10,714 nt of DNA from an uncultured Methylobacillus sp. (GCA_946478865.1 CAMLDO010000048.1:1-10714), one strand, 5' to 3'. Positions 1-6,616 are shown, numbered from the stretch's first letter. Made by a program: numbers and translations. The notes: generated by a model from the sequence alone, not told the origin.

Positions 1-365
1 TTGATTTCGTTGAAGAAAAAGACGGAGAGGTGCTCGCCGCCGCGTAACAGGGGGCCGGGCTCGACGCGCGGCTTGCCGTCGTCGGCGAGGTAGGTGTGGT
101 AGACGAGGTCGTTCGGCATGAGGTCCACCGTGCCCTCGATGCGTTCGTAGCTGCCGCCGATGCCGCGCGTGAAGGCGCGCAGCAGCGTGGTTTTACCGAC
201 GCCGACATCGCCTTCGAGCAGTACATGGCCGCGCGCGAAGATCGCGACGGTCATGAGCCGGATCGCACGCGCCTGGCCGATGACGACGCGGCCGACTTCC
301 TGTTCCAGCTTGACGGCTCTGGTGCGCCAGTCGGCGAGCTGGTGATCGATGACTTCCATGTCCAT
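1..365 (-). CDS. MoxR-family AAA+ ATPase, N-terminal part (runs off the window)
   Basis: Only the first 121 codons are present; the gene continues past base 1. MoxR ATPases are AAA+ chaperone-like proteins that help mature or activate partner proteins, often metal-dependent or VWA-domain ones. Visible are VVIGQ at residues 27-31 (typical of MoxR starts), a Walker A loop GDVGVGKT at 52-59, the stretch EGTVDLMPNDL after it, and the Walker B strand FFFNEI ending at 121. The usual Walker B aspartate before the glutamate is asparagine here (N119). The start at 365 has GGAG five bases upstream; a second in-frame ATG at 359 is less well placed. The gene follows the flavoprotein gene by 30 bases on the same strand, so the two are probably co-transcribed. 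Family assignment is firm. The partner protein cannot be told because downstream genes are outside the window. Confidence 0.9.
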   Translation of the reverse strand, partial: MDMEVIDHQLADWRTRAVKLEQEVGRVVIGQARAIRLMTVAIFARGHVLLEGDVGVGKTTLLRAFTRGIGGSYERIEGTVDLMPNDLVYHTYLADDGKPRVEPGPLLRGGEHLSVFFFNEI

Positions 366-395
366 GCCTGCTCCTTTCCGCCTGGCGCTACCGGG

Positions 396-1052
396 TCAGG
401 CTTCGCCCTTCATCACCAGCGCCCCGTATTCTTCGGGAGTGATGGTGCCGCCCAGTTTTTCTGCCGTGTGCTTGTCGCGCTCGGGCAACGCATCCTGCAA
501 GGCGTCGATGCGTTTCCATTGCGGCAGAGGAGCGGGGCAATCAGCCTGGGGGACATACTGTGAGGAGGCGACGCGCTGGTAGCGGTGGATGTAGCGCGGG
601 CAGTTGATGAAAATTTCGGCGATGGTGACGCGCACCACCAGTTCCGCTCCCGGGAATTCCTTGAGCAGCGGGTCGTCGCGGGTCACGCTGGCATCGCCAT
701 GGACGCGTACGCGGTGCGGCGTCTCGAAGTCGATGAACAGCATGCCGATCTTGCTGTTGAGCGCGATGTTGCCCATCGAGAGGTACATGCCGTTGCCGTC
801 GAGGCTGGGAAAAGCCAGCGTCTTGCTGTCGATGACCTTGACGAAGCCGACATTGCCGCCCTTGTAGGAGCAGGTCGGGTAACCGCGGTGATCCACGCTG
901 GTCAGAAAAAAGAAGTCGCGACTCTCGATGAACCCGCGATGTTCGTCCGCGATTTCCTGCACCACGATCATGTCACTGACGCGGTTTGCCATTTTTTCCG
1001 TATCGAATTCCTGCTGCAGCGCGCGGTGCTGCTTCCCGTAAAGCTCGCTCAT
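396..1052 (-). CDS. pyridoxamine 5'-phosphate oxidase-like FMN-binding split-barrel protein
   Basis: This 218-residue protein belongs to the pyridoxamine-phosphate-oxidase-like (PPOX) split-barrel flavoproteins. It is not PdxH: its length and motifs differ. The barrel spans roughly residues 28-155. It includes FFFLTSVDHRGYPTCSYKGG (47-66), the LDGNGMYLSMGNIALNSKIG segment (84-103), expected to contact flavin phosphate, and FIDFETPHRVRVHGDA (106-121). NCPRYIHRYQR (150-160) is a stretch I associate with this subgroup. Related proteins bind FMN or F420 and reduce or oxidise small molecules; the substrate here is unknown. There is no signal peptide, so it is probably cytoplasmic. TGAGGA upstream of the ATG at a good distance supports the start. 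It is divergent from an IclR regulator, and one of the two putative operator copies lies 20 bases upstream of its start, so regulation by that protein is a reasonable inference. Confidence 0.85.
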   Translation of the reverse strand: MSELYGKQHRALQQEFDTEKMANRVSDMIVVQEIADEHRGFIESRDFFFLTSVDHRGYPTCSYKGGNVGFVKVIDSKTLAFPSLDGNGMYLSMGNIALNSKIGMLFIDFETPHRVRVHGDASVTRDDPLLKEFPGAELVVRVTIAEIFINCPRYIHRYQRVASSQYVPQADCPAPLPQWKRIDALQDALPERDKHTAEKLGGTITPEEYGALVMKGEA

Positions 1053-1069
1053 GGCTTATCCTCAATGTG

Positions 1070-1090
1070 TGTCCGATAAATGGATTTTTG
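1070..1090 (+). promoter_or_regulatory. putative IclR-type operator, copy 1
   Basis: The bases TGTCCGATAAATGGATTTTT recur 89 bases downstream with one substitution. The core TCCGATAAATGGA (1072-1084) is an imperfect inverted repeat with TCC/GGA arms. GATAA flanked by such arms resembles binding sites known for IclR-family regulators of aromatic catabolism. It lies just upstream of the flavoprotein start (1052), where binding would affect transcription of that operon. Confidence 0.55.
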
Positions 1091-1158
1091 TTATTACGTA
1101 TTGGGGAAAATGTTAAATAGGGCCTTGCATCATGGTCAATCATTCGCCAGTATTTAGT

Positions 1159-1180
1159 TGTCCGATAAACGGATTTTTTG
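1159..1180 (+). promoter_or_regulatory. putative IclR-type operator, copy 2
   Basis: This is the second copy, with core TCCGATAAACGGA at 1161-1173. Its four-base arms TCCG/CGGA are perfectly inverted around ATAAA. The similarity to copy 1 extends past the palindrome through ATTTTT, in the same orientation. It ends a few bases before the regulator's ribosome-binding site, a position suited to autoregulation. The regulator that binds is inferred from proximity. Confidence 0.6.
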
Positions 1181-1189
1181 AAGATATCT

Positions 1190-1984
1190 ATGGCCCTGAA
1201 ACAAACCAAACCCGAATCTGGCGCGTCCGGCAGCCTCAATCGCGCCGTCATCCTGCTCACCGCGATGGCCCGTGGTTCGAGCAAGGGCAGCCTGCTCACC
1301 GAACTGGTTGCGCGCACCGGCTTGCCGCGCCCTACCATCCATCGCGTGCTGGACATGCTCATCGAACTTGGCTGGGTGGAGCGCGATCCGGAAACAATGC
1401 GCTTCAACCTCGGTTTCGATCTCGCAGCGCTCGGCTACAGCGCAATCAGCCGGCATCCCATTGAGCGCATCGCCGCCACCGAACTTAGCGCGCTGGCCGA
1501 GCGGCTGGAGCAGGTGGTTTATCTCGGCATACGTTCCAGCCTCGACATGGTGTGTATCGGGCGTTACGAGAGCGAATCGCAGATCCAGGTGGGCAAGGGA
1601 AGGGTCGGGCTGCGCGGGCCGTTCGGCATGAGTCCGGCATGTCTGGCGATGTTTTCCCAGCTGCCGCGGGATGAGGTCGAGGCCATCATCGAAGCCAACC
1701 TGTCGCGCTATCACCGCATCGAAGGTTTCGACGAAACCGGTTTTCGCCGCGCCGTGGACGAGGCGATGAAGAATGGCTATGGCACCTACGACAACATTGT
1801 GCTCGATCGCACGACCAGCGCGCTCGGCGTGCCGGTGTGCGACGCTTCGGGCTATCCGGTCGCGGCGGTCGGTACCACTTACATTACCGGCTGGCTCGAC
1901 GAGGCGCAGCGGGCGCGGTGCCTGCACGAACTGCGGCAATCCGCCGCGCGCATTTCCGAGCGGCTGCAAGCCGGGCGCGAGTGA
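1190..1984 (+). CDS. IclR-family transcriptional regulator
   Basis: The product is a 264-residue protein with the IclR layout. An N-terminal winged helix-turn-helix spans about residues 15-75, including SLLTELVARTGLPRPTIHRVLDML. A C-terminal effector-binding domain spans about 90-258, with LGIRSSLDMVCIGRYES and the late YPVAAVGTTYITG strand. IclR proteins bind DNA as dimers or tetramers and respond to small, often aromatic or organic-acid, ligands. The ATG at 1190 is preferred because GAAG lies six bases upstream. An in-frame TTG at 1178 would add four residues but overlaps the putative operator. Likely targets are itself and the divergent flavoprotein-MoxR operon. The ligand is unknown. A GC-rich hairpin overlaps the stop codon. 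Confidence 0.92.
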   Translation: MALKQTKPESGASGSLNRAVILLTAMARGSSKGSLLTELVARTGLPRPTIHRVLDMLIELGWVERDPETMRFNLGFDLAALGYSAISRHPIERIAATELSALAERLEQVVYLGIRSSLDMVCIGRYESESQIQVGKGRVGLRGPFGMSPACLAMFSQLPRDEVEAIIEANLSRYHRIEGFDETGFRRAVDEAMKNGYGTYDNIVLDRTTSALGVPVCDASGYPVAAVGTTYITGWLDEAQRARCLHELRQSAARISERLQAGRE

Positions 1985-1995
1985 GCAACTCGCGC
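1975..1995 (+). repeat. GC-rich hairpin overlapping the end of the IclR gene
   Basis: GCGCGAGT (1975-1982) and ACTCGCGC (1988-1995) form a perfect eight-base-pair stem with a five-base loop. The TGA stop (1982-1984) sits at the stem-loop junction. No run of T follows, so it is not a classical intrinsic terminator. It could still slow polymerase or protect the 3' end of the message. Confidence 0.5.
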
Positions 1996-2061
1996 TTGCG
2001 CTGGTGAGGCCGTGGCCGACTTGGTATTCTTGCCGCTTGTTCTGAATTTGACGGAAAACCC

Positions 2062-3363
2062 ATGACGATTTCCCCCGAATCCCGCGCGCAAGCCCACGCC
2101 TTGCTCGACTTCATCGACGCGAGCCCCAGCCCTTGGCATGCGGTGCAGACCACGGAAGCGCAGCTGAAAACGGCCGGTTATGCGCGGCTGGAGGAAACCG
2201 AACGCTGGCAGCTCGCGCCGGGTGGACGCTATTACGTGGTGCGCGGAGGATCGTCCATCGTCGCCTTCGTCATCGGCCGACAGCCGCTGGAACAGACCGG
2301 TTTTCGCATCGTCGGGGCGCATACCGATTCGCCGGGGCTGCGCCTCAAGCCCAAAGCCGCGCACACAAGCGAAGGCGTGGTACGGCTCGGGGTGGAGGTC
2401 TATGGCGGGCCGATATTGGCGACTTTTGCCGACCGTGATCTCAGTCTGGCGGGCCGCGTGAACGTGCGCAGCGCAAACGGATTCGAGACGCGCCTGCTGC
2501 GTTTCGAATCGCCGCTGGTGCGTCTGCCCAATCTCGCGATACACATGAACCGTGAGGTCAACGAACAGGGGCTCAAGCTGCACAAGCAGAACGAGTTGCC
2601 GCTGATCCTTGGCATGGCGGACGGCAGCGATCCGCAAAAAGGCTTTCTGCAGCAGGTGGCAGGCAAACTGGATATCGCGCCGGAAGACATCGTCAATTCG
2701 GAATTCAACGTCTACGACACGCAGAAGGGTACATTCTGGGGCCTCGAAGAGGAATTCATCGCGGACAGCCAACTGGATAACCTGGCTTCCTGCCATGCCG
2801 CGCTCATGGCCCTGCTCGCCAACCCAGAGCCTTCCGCAACTTGTGTTACTGCGCTGTTCGACCACGAGGAGGTCGGCAGCGAGAGCGCGGTCGGTGCCGG
2901 CGGCAGTTTCATCGCCGATGTATTGGACCGCATTGCGGCCCAGGCCGGGCTGGACGGGGAGGGCAAGCGTTGCGCGATCGCGCGCAGTTTCTTCGTGAGC
3001 GCCGACATGGCGCACGGCTGGCACCCCAATTTCCCCGCCGCCTACGAGCCGCATCATCGCGTGTTGGTCAACAGCGGGCCGGTCATCAAGAGCAATGCCA
3101 ACCAGCGCTACAGCACCAGTGCCGACACGGCGGCGCGTTTCATTGCGCTGTGCGAGCAGGCCGGCGTGCCGGTACAGCAGTATTCCCACCGCACCGACCT
3201 CGGCTGCGGCAGTACGATCGGGCCTATCGTAGCGGCGCGCCTCGGCATCCGCAGCATAGATGTCGGGTCTCCGATGTGGGCAATGCACAGTTTGCGCGAG
3301 AGTGCGGGCGTGCTGGATCACGGCTACATGATTGCGGCGCTGACAGCTGTTTACGCCTCCTGA
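2062..3363 (+). CDS. apeB: M18-family aminopeptidase (aspartyl aminopeptidase)
   Basis: The product is a 433-residue, full-length cytosolic metallo-aminopeptidase of peptidase family M18. Such enzymes remove N-terminal acidic or other residues from peptides and form large tetrahedral oligomers. Expected two-metal ligands are visible: His87 in GAHTDSPGLRLKP, Asp239 in SQLDNL, Glu269-Glu270 in LFDHEEVGS, Asp315 in SADMAHGWHPN, and His409 in PMWAMHSLRE. The TDLGCGSTIGP segment (378-387) is also typical. The start has GGAAAA upstream. A TATTCT at 2025-2030 might be a -10 box, but I find no good -35 box, so its promoter is uncertain. The gene stands between the IclR gene and the small membrane protein gene on the same strand, with no evident functional link to either. 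Confidence 0.95.
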   Translation: MTISPESRAQAHALLDFIDASPSPWHAVQTTEAQLKTAGYARLEETERWQLAPGGRYYVVRGGSSIVAFVIGRQPLEQTGFRIVGAHTDSPGLRLKPKAAHTSEGVVRLGVEVYGGPILATFADRDLSLAGRVNVRSANGFETRLLRFESPLVRLPNLAIHMNREVNEQGLKLHKQNELPLILGMADGSDPQKGFLQQVAGKLDIAPEDIVNSEFNVYDTQKGTFWGLEEEFIADSQLDNLASCHAALMALLANPEPSATCVTALFDHEEVGSESAVGAGGSFIADVLDRIAAQAGLDGEGKRCAIARSFFVSADMAHGWHPNFPAAYEPHHRVLVNSGPVIKSNANQRYSTSADTAARFIALCEQAGVPVQQYSHRTDLGCGSTIGPIVAARLGIRSIDVGSPMWAMHSLRESAGVLDHGYMIAALTAVYAS

Positions 3364-3380
3364 CGCAAGCTATTTTCATT

Positions 3381-3404
3381 CGCCGCGCAACCTGAGGCGC
3401 GGCG
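3381..3404 (+). repeat. perfect GC hairpin between apeB and the small membrane protein gene
   Basis: CGCCGCGC (3381-3388) and GCGCGGCG (3397-3404) form a perfect eight-base-pair stem with an eight-base loop, starting 18 bases after the apeB stop. No T-run follows. It may be a weak 3' end for apeB. If transcription reads through, it is a structure in the leader of the next gene, ending 16 bases before that gene's ATG. Confidence 0.55.
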
Positions 3405-3420
3405 GATTGTCATTCAGCAC

Positions 3421-3657
3421 ATGGATGACATTGTCGAAATTTCCCAATGGCTGGCCATGGCCGTCACCCTGTGGGCGTCCTGGCTGGTTTCCTCCAAATC
3501 CAAGCATTGCCGCAACTGGGGCTTCTGGCTGTTTACTGCGGGCAATTTCCTGTGGGTGTTCTGGGGCTGGCATACGCATGCGTATGCCTTGATTGCGCTG
3601 CAATTCGGGCTGTTTTTCCTCAATATCCGTGGCGTGCGCAACAATGAGTCTTCCTGA
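3421..3657 (+). CDS. small tryptophan-rich membrane protein, three predicted transmembrane helices
   Basis: This is a 78-residue hydrophobic protein of unknown function. Three hydrophobic segments are apparent, at about residues 9-25, 32-49 and 53-70, with KSKHCRN between the first two and a basic RGVRNN tail. It contains eight tryptophans, most in the pattern NWGFWLF..GNFLWVFWGW. I recall similar short proteins in other proteobacteria, with the same GN-LW-WGW and ALQFG-NIRG pattern. The size and three-helix layout resemble half-transporters such as SemiSWEETs or half a PnuC-like unit, but no SWEET signature is clear and the function stays open. No convincing Shine-Dalgarno site precedes the ATG; a strong hairpin lies just upstream. 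It probably depends on read-through from apeB, since I see no promoter in the 57-base gap. Confidence 0.7.
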   Translation: MDDIVEISQWLAMAVTLWASWLVSSKSKHCRNWGFWLFTAGNFLWVFWGWHTHAYALIALQFGLFFLNIRGVRNNESS

Positions 3658-3665
3658 CGGCGGGC

Positions 3666-3703
3666 AAGAAAAAGGCCGGCTCCTCCCTACAGGCTAGCCG
3701 GCC
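3666..3703 (-). terminator. intrinsic terminator of the molybdopterin oxidoreductase gene
   Basis: On the minus strand a perfect stem GGCCGGCT/AGCCGGCC (arms 3696-3703 and 3674-3681) with a 14-base loop is followed directly by TTTTTCTTG. It lies about 20 bases after the minus-strand stop codon. On the plus strand the same stem is not followed by T residues, so it should mainly act on the minus-strand gene. It may still offer some end structure to the converging small membrane protein message. Confidence 0.8.
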
Positions 3704-3724
3704 AGAGCGCTCTGCTTGTAATGC

Positions 3725-5869
3725 TTATGCCGTGGCTGTTTCGACCTGCACCAGATTGTCGGACAGGCTGGGGGCGTGTCCCATGTTCACGAATTGGTCG
3801 GAGCTGATCACATTGACCGCGCCGCCGCCGCGATTACGGCTGCGCCAATAGCCCAGCGTCGCCACGATCACACCCGGCTGGGTGTCGTCCGACACGCGCG
3901 CATCGCCGTGGAATTCGCCGCGGTCGTTGAACACACGCACGAAATCGCCGTCGCGAATACCGCGCGAAATCGCATCGGCCGGATGGATAAGTACGTATTG
4001 GTCGCCTTGTGCGCGCACCTTGCTTTCTTCGTTCGCGTATTGCGAGTTGAGGAAGGCATGGCTCTTGGGCGTGACGATGTTGAGCGGGTAGCGCATCGCG
4101 AGGTCGGGGTTGGTTTCCGGGCGCTCGCGGCAAGGGACGTAGCTCGGTAGCGGATCGACGGGTTCAGCACCCTGGAAGGCTTCGTAGCACTGGCGGAAGG
4201 GCGTGGCGACGAAATTGCCGCCGGCCGCTGCGCTCGACTTGAATTCCAGTTTGCCGGACGGAGTGGGGAAGTTGCCTTCCTTGTGCGGCGCGCGCGTATC
4301 GGGCTCGCCGACCTTGAGGTGTACGTAGCCGTCGCGCTTGAAGTCTTCCTTGGTTACTCCGGCGAGCGCAGGCGAATCCCAGGCCAGCGTGTCCCAGACC
4401 ATTTCCGCATCGCTGCGCTGGAATTGCGGCTCATCGAAGCCGAAGGTCTTTGCGAGACGGCGGAAGATTTCCGCATTGGAGGCGGCCTCGCCCGGAGCCT
4501 CGACCGCCTTCTGGTTGTAGGTGAGGTAGAAGTGGCCCCAGGACAGGATCATGTCGTCCATCTCGGCGGCCATCGTTGCTGGCAGGATGATGTCGGCGTA
4601 GGCTGCAGTATCGGTGATGAAGTGTTCTGCAACTACGACGAACAGATCGTCGCGCTTCAGCCCTTCGACGATCTTGTTGGATTCGGGGGCCTGGCTCACC
4701 GGGTTGGCGTTGTAGAACATGACGGACTTGAGCGGCGGGTCGAGCTGCATTTCGCCATTGAGTGCCTGGCCCAATCGCAGGTTGTTGATGACGCGCGTGC
4801 CAGGCTGGATATAATCCGGGCGGCATACCACGCCGAAGTTGATCGGGAATTCCCACAGAGGGAACTGCATAGTGCCGCCGCCGACGTAGCGCCAGGAGCC
4901 GATGAGTCCGGCGATGCAGCACACCGCACGTATCGTCTGGCCTCCACCGTGGTGGCGTTCCAGTGCTACACCCATGCGGATCGCCGTCGCCTTGGCATCG
5001 TACATTTCCTTCGCCAGCTTGCGGATATCAGCTGCCGGCACGCCGCAAATGGCTTCTGCCCATTCCGGTGTGCAGTCCTTGGCGCGTTCCTTGAGCTCTT
5101 CGAAGCCGAGCGTATGATTGGCAATGTAATCGTGATCCAGCAGATTCTGTTCGATAAGCGTATTGATGAGTGCCATCGCCAGCGCGCCATCGGTGCCCGG
5201 CTTGGGCATGATGTGCCAGTCGGCCTGCTTGGCGGTGAGCGACTTGTAGGTGTCGATCACGACCAGCTTGACGCCCTTTTTCTGCGCCTCATGAATGATG
5301 TGCCAGTGGTGCAGGTTGGTGCTGACCGAGTTGCAGCCCCAGATCACGATGTATTTGCTGTGGGCGAAGCTCTCCGGATCGAGGCCGCCGGTCGGGCCCA
5401 TGGTCATGAGCCAGGCGGTGGATGAGCCGGAGCCGCAGAAGGTGCGCTCGCACACGGTAGCGCCCAGTTTGTTGAAGAACGGATCGCCCACGTTCAATCC
5501 TTGTACGATGCCCTGGTTGCCGAGGTAGCTGTAGGGCATGATGGCTTGGGCGCCATATTCGTCGATGATGCCGGTCCAGCGCGCCTTGATTTCCTGCAGC
5601 GCTTCGTCCCAGCTGATGCGGGTGAATTCGCGGTTGCCCTTGGCGCCGGTGCGCTTCAAGGGGTAGAGCACGCGCTCGGGGTGCTGGTGATGCTTCGCGA
5701 AATCCTTGACCTTGACGCACAGGCCGCCGCGCGTCATGGGGTGCTCGGGTTTGCCTTGCACGTCGACGAGCTTGCCGTCCTTGACGGTATACGTCATCGC
5801 GCAGGTGTCGGGACAGTCCTGCGGGCAGCCGCCGTGGAAAGTGGTGATGTTGTCGACCAGGGTGTTCAT
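3725..5869 (-). CDS. molybdopterin-dependent oxidoreductase with N-terminal [4Fe-4S] site, DMSO-reductase superfamily (MopB_3-like)
   Basis: This 714-residue enzyme catalyses an unidentified redox reaction using a bis-pterin molybdenum (or tungsten) cofactor. The N-terminal cluster motif is CPQDCPDTC with Cys15, Cys19, Cys23 and a fourth at Cys51 (GGLCVK). The pterin-binding core follows: FTRISWDEAL (82-91), ERTFCGSGSSTAW (141-153), IVIWGCN (174-180) and a PGTDGALAMAL segment. The C-terminal dinucleotide-binding domain begins near YPLNIVTPKSHAFLNSQ and includes IHPADAISRGIRDGDFV. By alignment with formate dehydrogenases, Cys145 is the best candidate metal ligand. There is no twin-arginine signal, so it should be cytoplasmic. 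It closely fits the uncharacterised group called MopB_3. No electron-transfer or membrane subunit is adjacent, and promoter and terminator mark it as a single-gene unit. GAGGAG nine bases upstream supports the start. Confidence 0.92.
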   Translation of the reverse strand: MNTLVDNITTFHGGCPQDCPDTCAMTYTVKDGKLVDVQGKPEHPMTRGGLCVKVKDFAKHHQHPERVLYPLKRTGAKGNREFTRISWDEALQEIKARWTGIIDEYGAQAIMPYSYLGNQGIVQGLNVGDPFFNKLGATVCERTFCGSGSSTAWLMTMGPTGGLDPESFAHSKYIVIWGCNSVSTNLHHWHIIHEAQKKGVKLVVIDTYKSLTAKQADWHIMPKPGTDGALAMALINTLIEQNLLDHDYIANHTLGFEELKERAKDCTPEWAEAICGVPAADIRKLAKEMYDAKATAIRMGVALERHHGGGQTIRAVCCIAGLIGSWRYVGGGTMQFPLWEFPINFGVVCRPDYIQPGTRVINNLRLGQALNGEMQLDPPLKSVMFYNANPVSQAPESNKIVEGLKRDDLFVVVAEHFITDTAAYADIILPATMAAEMDDMILSWGHFYLTYNQKAVEAPGEAASNAEIFRRLAKTFGFDEPQFQRSDAEMVWDTLAWDSPALAGVTKEDFKRDGYVHLKVGEPDTRAPHKEGNFPTPSGKLEFKSSAAAGGNFVATPFRQCYEAFQGAEPVDPLPSYVPCRERPETNPDLAMRYPLNIVTPKSHAFLNSQYANEESKVRAQGDQYVLIHPADAISRGIRDGDFVRVFNDRGEFHGDARVSDDTQPGVIVATLGYWRSRNRGGGAVNVISSDQFVNMGHAPSLSDNLVQVETATA

Positions 5870-5913
5870 GCCGGTAGTCTCCTCAAAGCCTGCTATTGTC
5901 GAATCTGCACTGT

Positions 5914-5949
5914 CTGACGGCTATATACCGTTCTGTATAGTTCGGTCAG
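5914..5949 (-). promoter_or_regulatory. promoter of the molybdopterin oxidoreductase gene with an overlapping 36-bp dyad operator
   Basis: On the minus strand CTGACC (5949-5944), a 16-base spacer and TATATA (5927-5922) form a plausible sigma-70 promoter. It would give a leader of about 45 bases. Superimposed on it is an extended dyad centred at 5931.5. Outer arms CTGAC (5914-5918) and GTCAG (5945-5949) and inner arms TATAC (5924-5928) and GTATA (5935-5939) share the same centre, and 12 of 18 position pairs are complementary. The inner arms fill the spacer and touch the -10 box. This placement is what a repressor, for example of the TetR family, would use. No candidate repressor gene is in the window. 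Confidence 0.65.
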
Positions 5950-5966
5950 CATAAACCAAGGAAGAC

Positions 5967-5992
5967 GGTTGGGCAACACCCCGTGCCCAACC
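5967..5992 (-). terminator. probable terminator of sodC
   Basis: GGTTGGGCA (5967-5975) and TGCCCAACC (5984-5992) form a perfect nine-base-pair stem with an eight-base loop, starting 25 bases beyond the sodC stop. On the minus strand it is followed by GTCTTCCTTGGTTT, a pyrimidine-rich but interrupted tract. It would separate sodC from the oxidoreductase promoter just downstream. Confidence 0.6.
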
Positions 5993-6017
5993 CCATGAAT
6001 ACTGCGAAAACAGTTAC

Positions 6018-6536
6018 CTACTGAATCACGCCACAAGCGATGCGCCCGGCCCCACCACCCAACGGCTTGGGTTGGTCGCTGTAATTGTCGCCGCCTTCGT
6101 GGATCATGATGGAACGGCCCTTGACGTCCGCGAGTTTGAGCCGCGCTGCGACGACCGGCTGATTGGCGACGCCGGCATCATTGACCAGCAGTGTCGGCAG
6201 GTCTCCGTGATGGCCGTGCCCCTCGGGGCCTTCATGCTTCCCGGAAGAGGCCGGATCGTAATGACCGCCTGCCGCGCCGCCAGGGACCTTCTTGCCGTCT
6301 TTTTCGTTGGTGTCGCAACTGGGGTTCTGATGAATATGGAAGCCGTGTGCCCCGGGGGAAAGCTTCTTGAGATCGGGTTTGACGACCAGACCTTGTTCGC
6401 TATCGCTGAAAGTGACGGTACCTATGCTGTCGCCGACACCATCGGCGCTGATGGCGTGAACATCGACGACTTGATCCGCCCAGGACGGCAGCGAAGCGAA
6501 GCCCAGGACGGCGAGGGAAATGAGAGTGCGTTTCAT
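6018..6536 (-). CDS. sodC: periplasmic Cu/Zn superoxide dismutase
   Basis: The 172-residue precursor converts superoxide to hydrogen peroxide and oxygen in the periplasm. A Sec signal peptide covers about residues 1-20 (MKRT, hydrophobic core, SWA before Asp21). Metal ligands read as His67 and His69 (GFHIHQNPSC) for copper, His92 (GGHYDP) bridging, His101, His109 and Asp112 (HHGDLP) for zinc, and His146 (MIHEGGDNYSD) for copper. Cys74 and Cys168 should form the conserved disulfide. All catalytic residues are in place, and the extra histidines at 107 and 110 are typical of bacterial metal-loading stretches. AGGAG six bases before the ATG supports the start. Its promoter is not clear; a weak ATGCAA/TACCAT pair lies in the divergent region shared with the tautomerase gene. 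Confidence 0.96.
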   Translation of the reverse strand: MKRTLISLAVLGFASLPSWADQVVDVHAISADGVGDSIGTVTFSDSEQGLVVKPDLKKLSPGAHGFHIHQNPSCDTNEKDGKKVPGGAAGGHYDPASSGKHEGPEGHGHHGDLPTLLVNDAGVANQPVVAARLKLADVKGRSIMIHEGGDNYSDQPKPLGGGAGRIACGVIQ

Positions 6537-6588
6537 GTTGTTCTCCTAAGTGCAATCAGACGCTAATGGTAGCGCCAATCCAAACGCA

Positions 6589-6616
6589 TTGCATGGCGTC
6601 GGGCAGCCGATACAAT
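6589..6616 (+). promoter_or_regulatory. promoter of the tautomerase gene
   Basis: TTGCAT (6589-6594), a 16-base spacer and TACAAT (6611-6616) match a sigma-70 promoter at nine of twelve positions. Transcription should start near 6623, leaving a 50-base leader before the ATG at 6674. It lies in the 137-base region divergent from sodC. Confidence 0.6.

Noticed and set aside
396..1052. Calling the flavoprotein pyridoxamine phosphate oxidase (PdxH)
   Set aside because: Only the split-barrel fold matches. Conserved PdxH segments are not visible, and the motifs fit the broader PPOX-like group.
2021..2035. Possible sigma-54 promoter before apeB (TTGGTATTCTTGCC)
   Set aside because: The GG and GC elements are seven bases apart instead of ten, so it does not fit the -24/-12 pattern.
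1879..3321. Long minus-strand open frame opposite apeB
   Set aside because: It lies wholly opposite the end of the IclR gene and apeB, both with complete family motifs. Its translation is rich in Arg, His and Ala without recognisable motifs, as expected of a GC-rich shadow frame.
3704..3713. Perfect 10-base palindrome AGAGCGCTCT near the convergent gene ends
   Set aside because: It is too short and self-complementary without a loop, and has no second copy that I noticed; chance is a sufficient explanation.
4283..5425. Plus-strand open frame of 380 codons opposite the molybdoenzyme gene
   Set aside because: The opposite strand encodes an intact molybdopterin oxidoreductase with all cofactor motifs. 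The plus-strand reading shows no domain or ribosome site.
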